Shown piece by piece: positions 31,912 to 32,468 of a DNA stretch of 32,468 nt. A program made the translations under genes and the position numbers. The stretch comes from Chalciporus piperatus (taxonomy: Eukaryota; Basidiomycota; Agaricomycetes; Boletales; Boletaceae): assembly GCA_038093975.1 (NCBI GenBank), contig JBBPTG010000262.1, forward strand, positions 1 to 32,468, written 5' to 3'. The notes under the pieces were generated by a model. That model searched no databases. It was not told the DNA's origin and saw nothing but the letters and a program-made list of their open reading frames with translations. How positions within the stretch are numbered: position 1 is the stretch's first letter; each line of letters opens with the position of its first letter.

Positions 31912-32468
31912 GGGCTAGCATGCTGTAACTTGAGCTGGATTCTGGGAACCATCACATCATTATAGAGTTGTTGACATCCGCATCGACACTTGGTTTATGG
32001 TGTGTCGCGCCTTTTGGAGTCGACTTGCGTGGGTCTACGTTTATCACCATGAACTCACTTTTGGCAACAAAGCTTGAAGGACAATGGCGCGTATCGTCAG
32101 AGCCCCCTGGCTGTTTCTGCCATACCGAATCCAGAGCGGTTGAGTTGAGAAGTTCCCCAAACGATAGGAATATAGACTAACAACCCTAGCTCCCTAATTT
32201 GATGTGTATTTTTATTTGATTTGTGCGGAGCAGTACTTAGATCACCACGATACTAAGAACCAGGCAAAGCAGAGACATATATTTCGTACACGGGAGCTAG
32301 GAGGGTTACACATTGTTAGCTGAATCAACATATTCATTCATACAGAACGGGAATCATGGGCATCTTCATCGTACGAGGCATTCGGCTTTTTTCCACGAAG
32401 GACCCGCGATGAAGGCGCATCCGTGCTCCCCTGCGCCAGTGCCGTGGTCAGTGAAGACGCATCCGATG
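31912..32468. repeat. Duplicated block, copy B (partner at 27825-28349)
   Basis: This block repeats the BRR2-FunK1 intergenic region and the FunK1 3' end. Relative to copy A there are about 32 extra bases around 31955-31995, a 3-base deletion near 32155 (GTTCCCC against GTTCCGCCC) and scattered substitutions. It continues past the window edge. Confidence 0.9.
32338..32468 (-). CDS. 3' end of a second FunK1 kinase gene (partial)
   Basis: The minus strand stays open from the window edge to a TGA at 32340-32338. It encodes the same tail as the first FunK1, ending EDAHDSRSV against EDAHDSRSA, with a few substitutions (for example RGKKPNASYD against CGKKPNVPYN) and no frameshift. The frame is preserved, which suggests a functional tandem paralogue extending to the right. 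Only about 43 codons are visible, so the kinase core cannot be judged. Confidence 0.8.
   Translation of the reverse strand, partial: SDASSLTTALAQGSTDAPSSRVLRGKKPNASYDEDAHDSRSV

Overview
The window is nuclear DNA of a filamentous basidiomycete, most likely an Agaricomycete; a Rhizoctonia/Ceratobasidium-like fungus is my guess from the gene mix, not a proof. Genes are split by many short GT-AG introns (mostly 48-67 nt). Conserved eukaryotic genes (tRNA ligase, Brr2, Mpp10) sit beside families expanded in mushrooms and their relatives: FunK1 kinases, a NACHT-WD40 tail, an F-box protein of the agaricomycete type, and a lineage-specific nuclease-like family. There are no operons and no bacterial features.

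Layout. 1-2001: no convincing gene. 2002-4662 (-): TRL1, a complete fungal tRNA ligase in five exons. 4663-5538: a decayed stretch holding a near-perfect 100-bp snap-back hairpin. 5539-6480 (-): the remnant tail of a NACHT/WD40 protein. 6785-7819 (+): a broken stonustoxin-N-like segment followed by a spliced beta-rich, possibly lectin-like segment. 8653-9519 (+): an F-box pseudogene. 9783-13133 (-): a complete gene for a CCCH zinc finger / RRM-like / RING-IBR-RING E3 ligase ending in a CaaX-like tetrapeptide. 13650-14640 (-): a decayed copy of the neighbouring gene at 14936-18111 (-), which encodes a protein with a PD-(D/E)XK-like core. 19032-19968 (-): a short, N-terminally reduced MPP10. 20211-27564 (+): BRR2 in 16 exons, head to head with MPP10 across about 240 bp. 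28219-30995 (-): a FunK1 kinase. 31576-31844: a rearranged fragment of BRR2. 31912-32468: a duplicate of the BRR2-FunK1 intergenic block, leading into the 3' end of a second FunK1 gene cut by the window edge.

Functionally, three housekeeping genes of RNA metabolism lie in the window: TRL1 (tRNA exon joining), BRR2 (U4/U6 unwinding in the spliceosome) and MPP10 (U3 snoRNP, 18S processing). They are unrelated by regulation as far as can be seen, apart from the shared BRR2/MPP10 promoter. The rest is accessory, fast-turning sequence with many broken copies. The most striking points are damage to helicase motifs V and VI in the N-terminal cassette of this BRR2 copy, the shortened MPP10, the BRR2 fragment with one half inverted, and the CCCH-RBR ligase with a possible prenylation signal.
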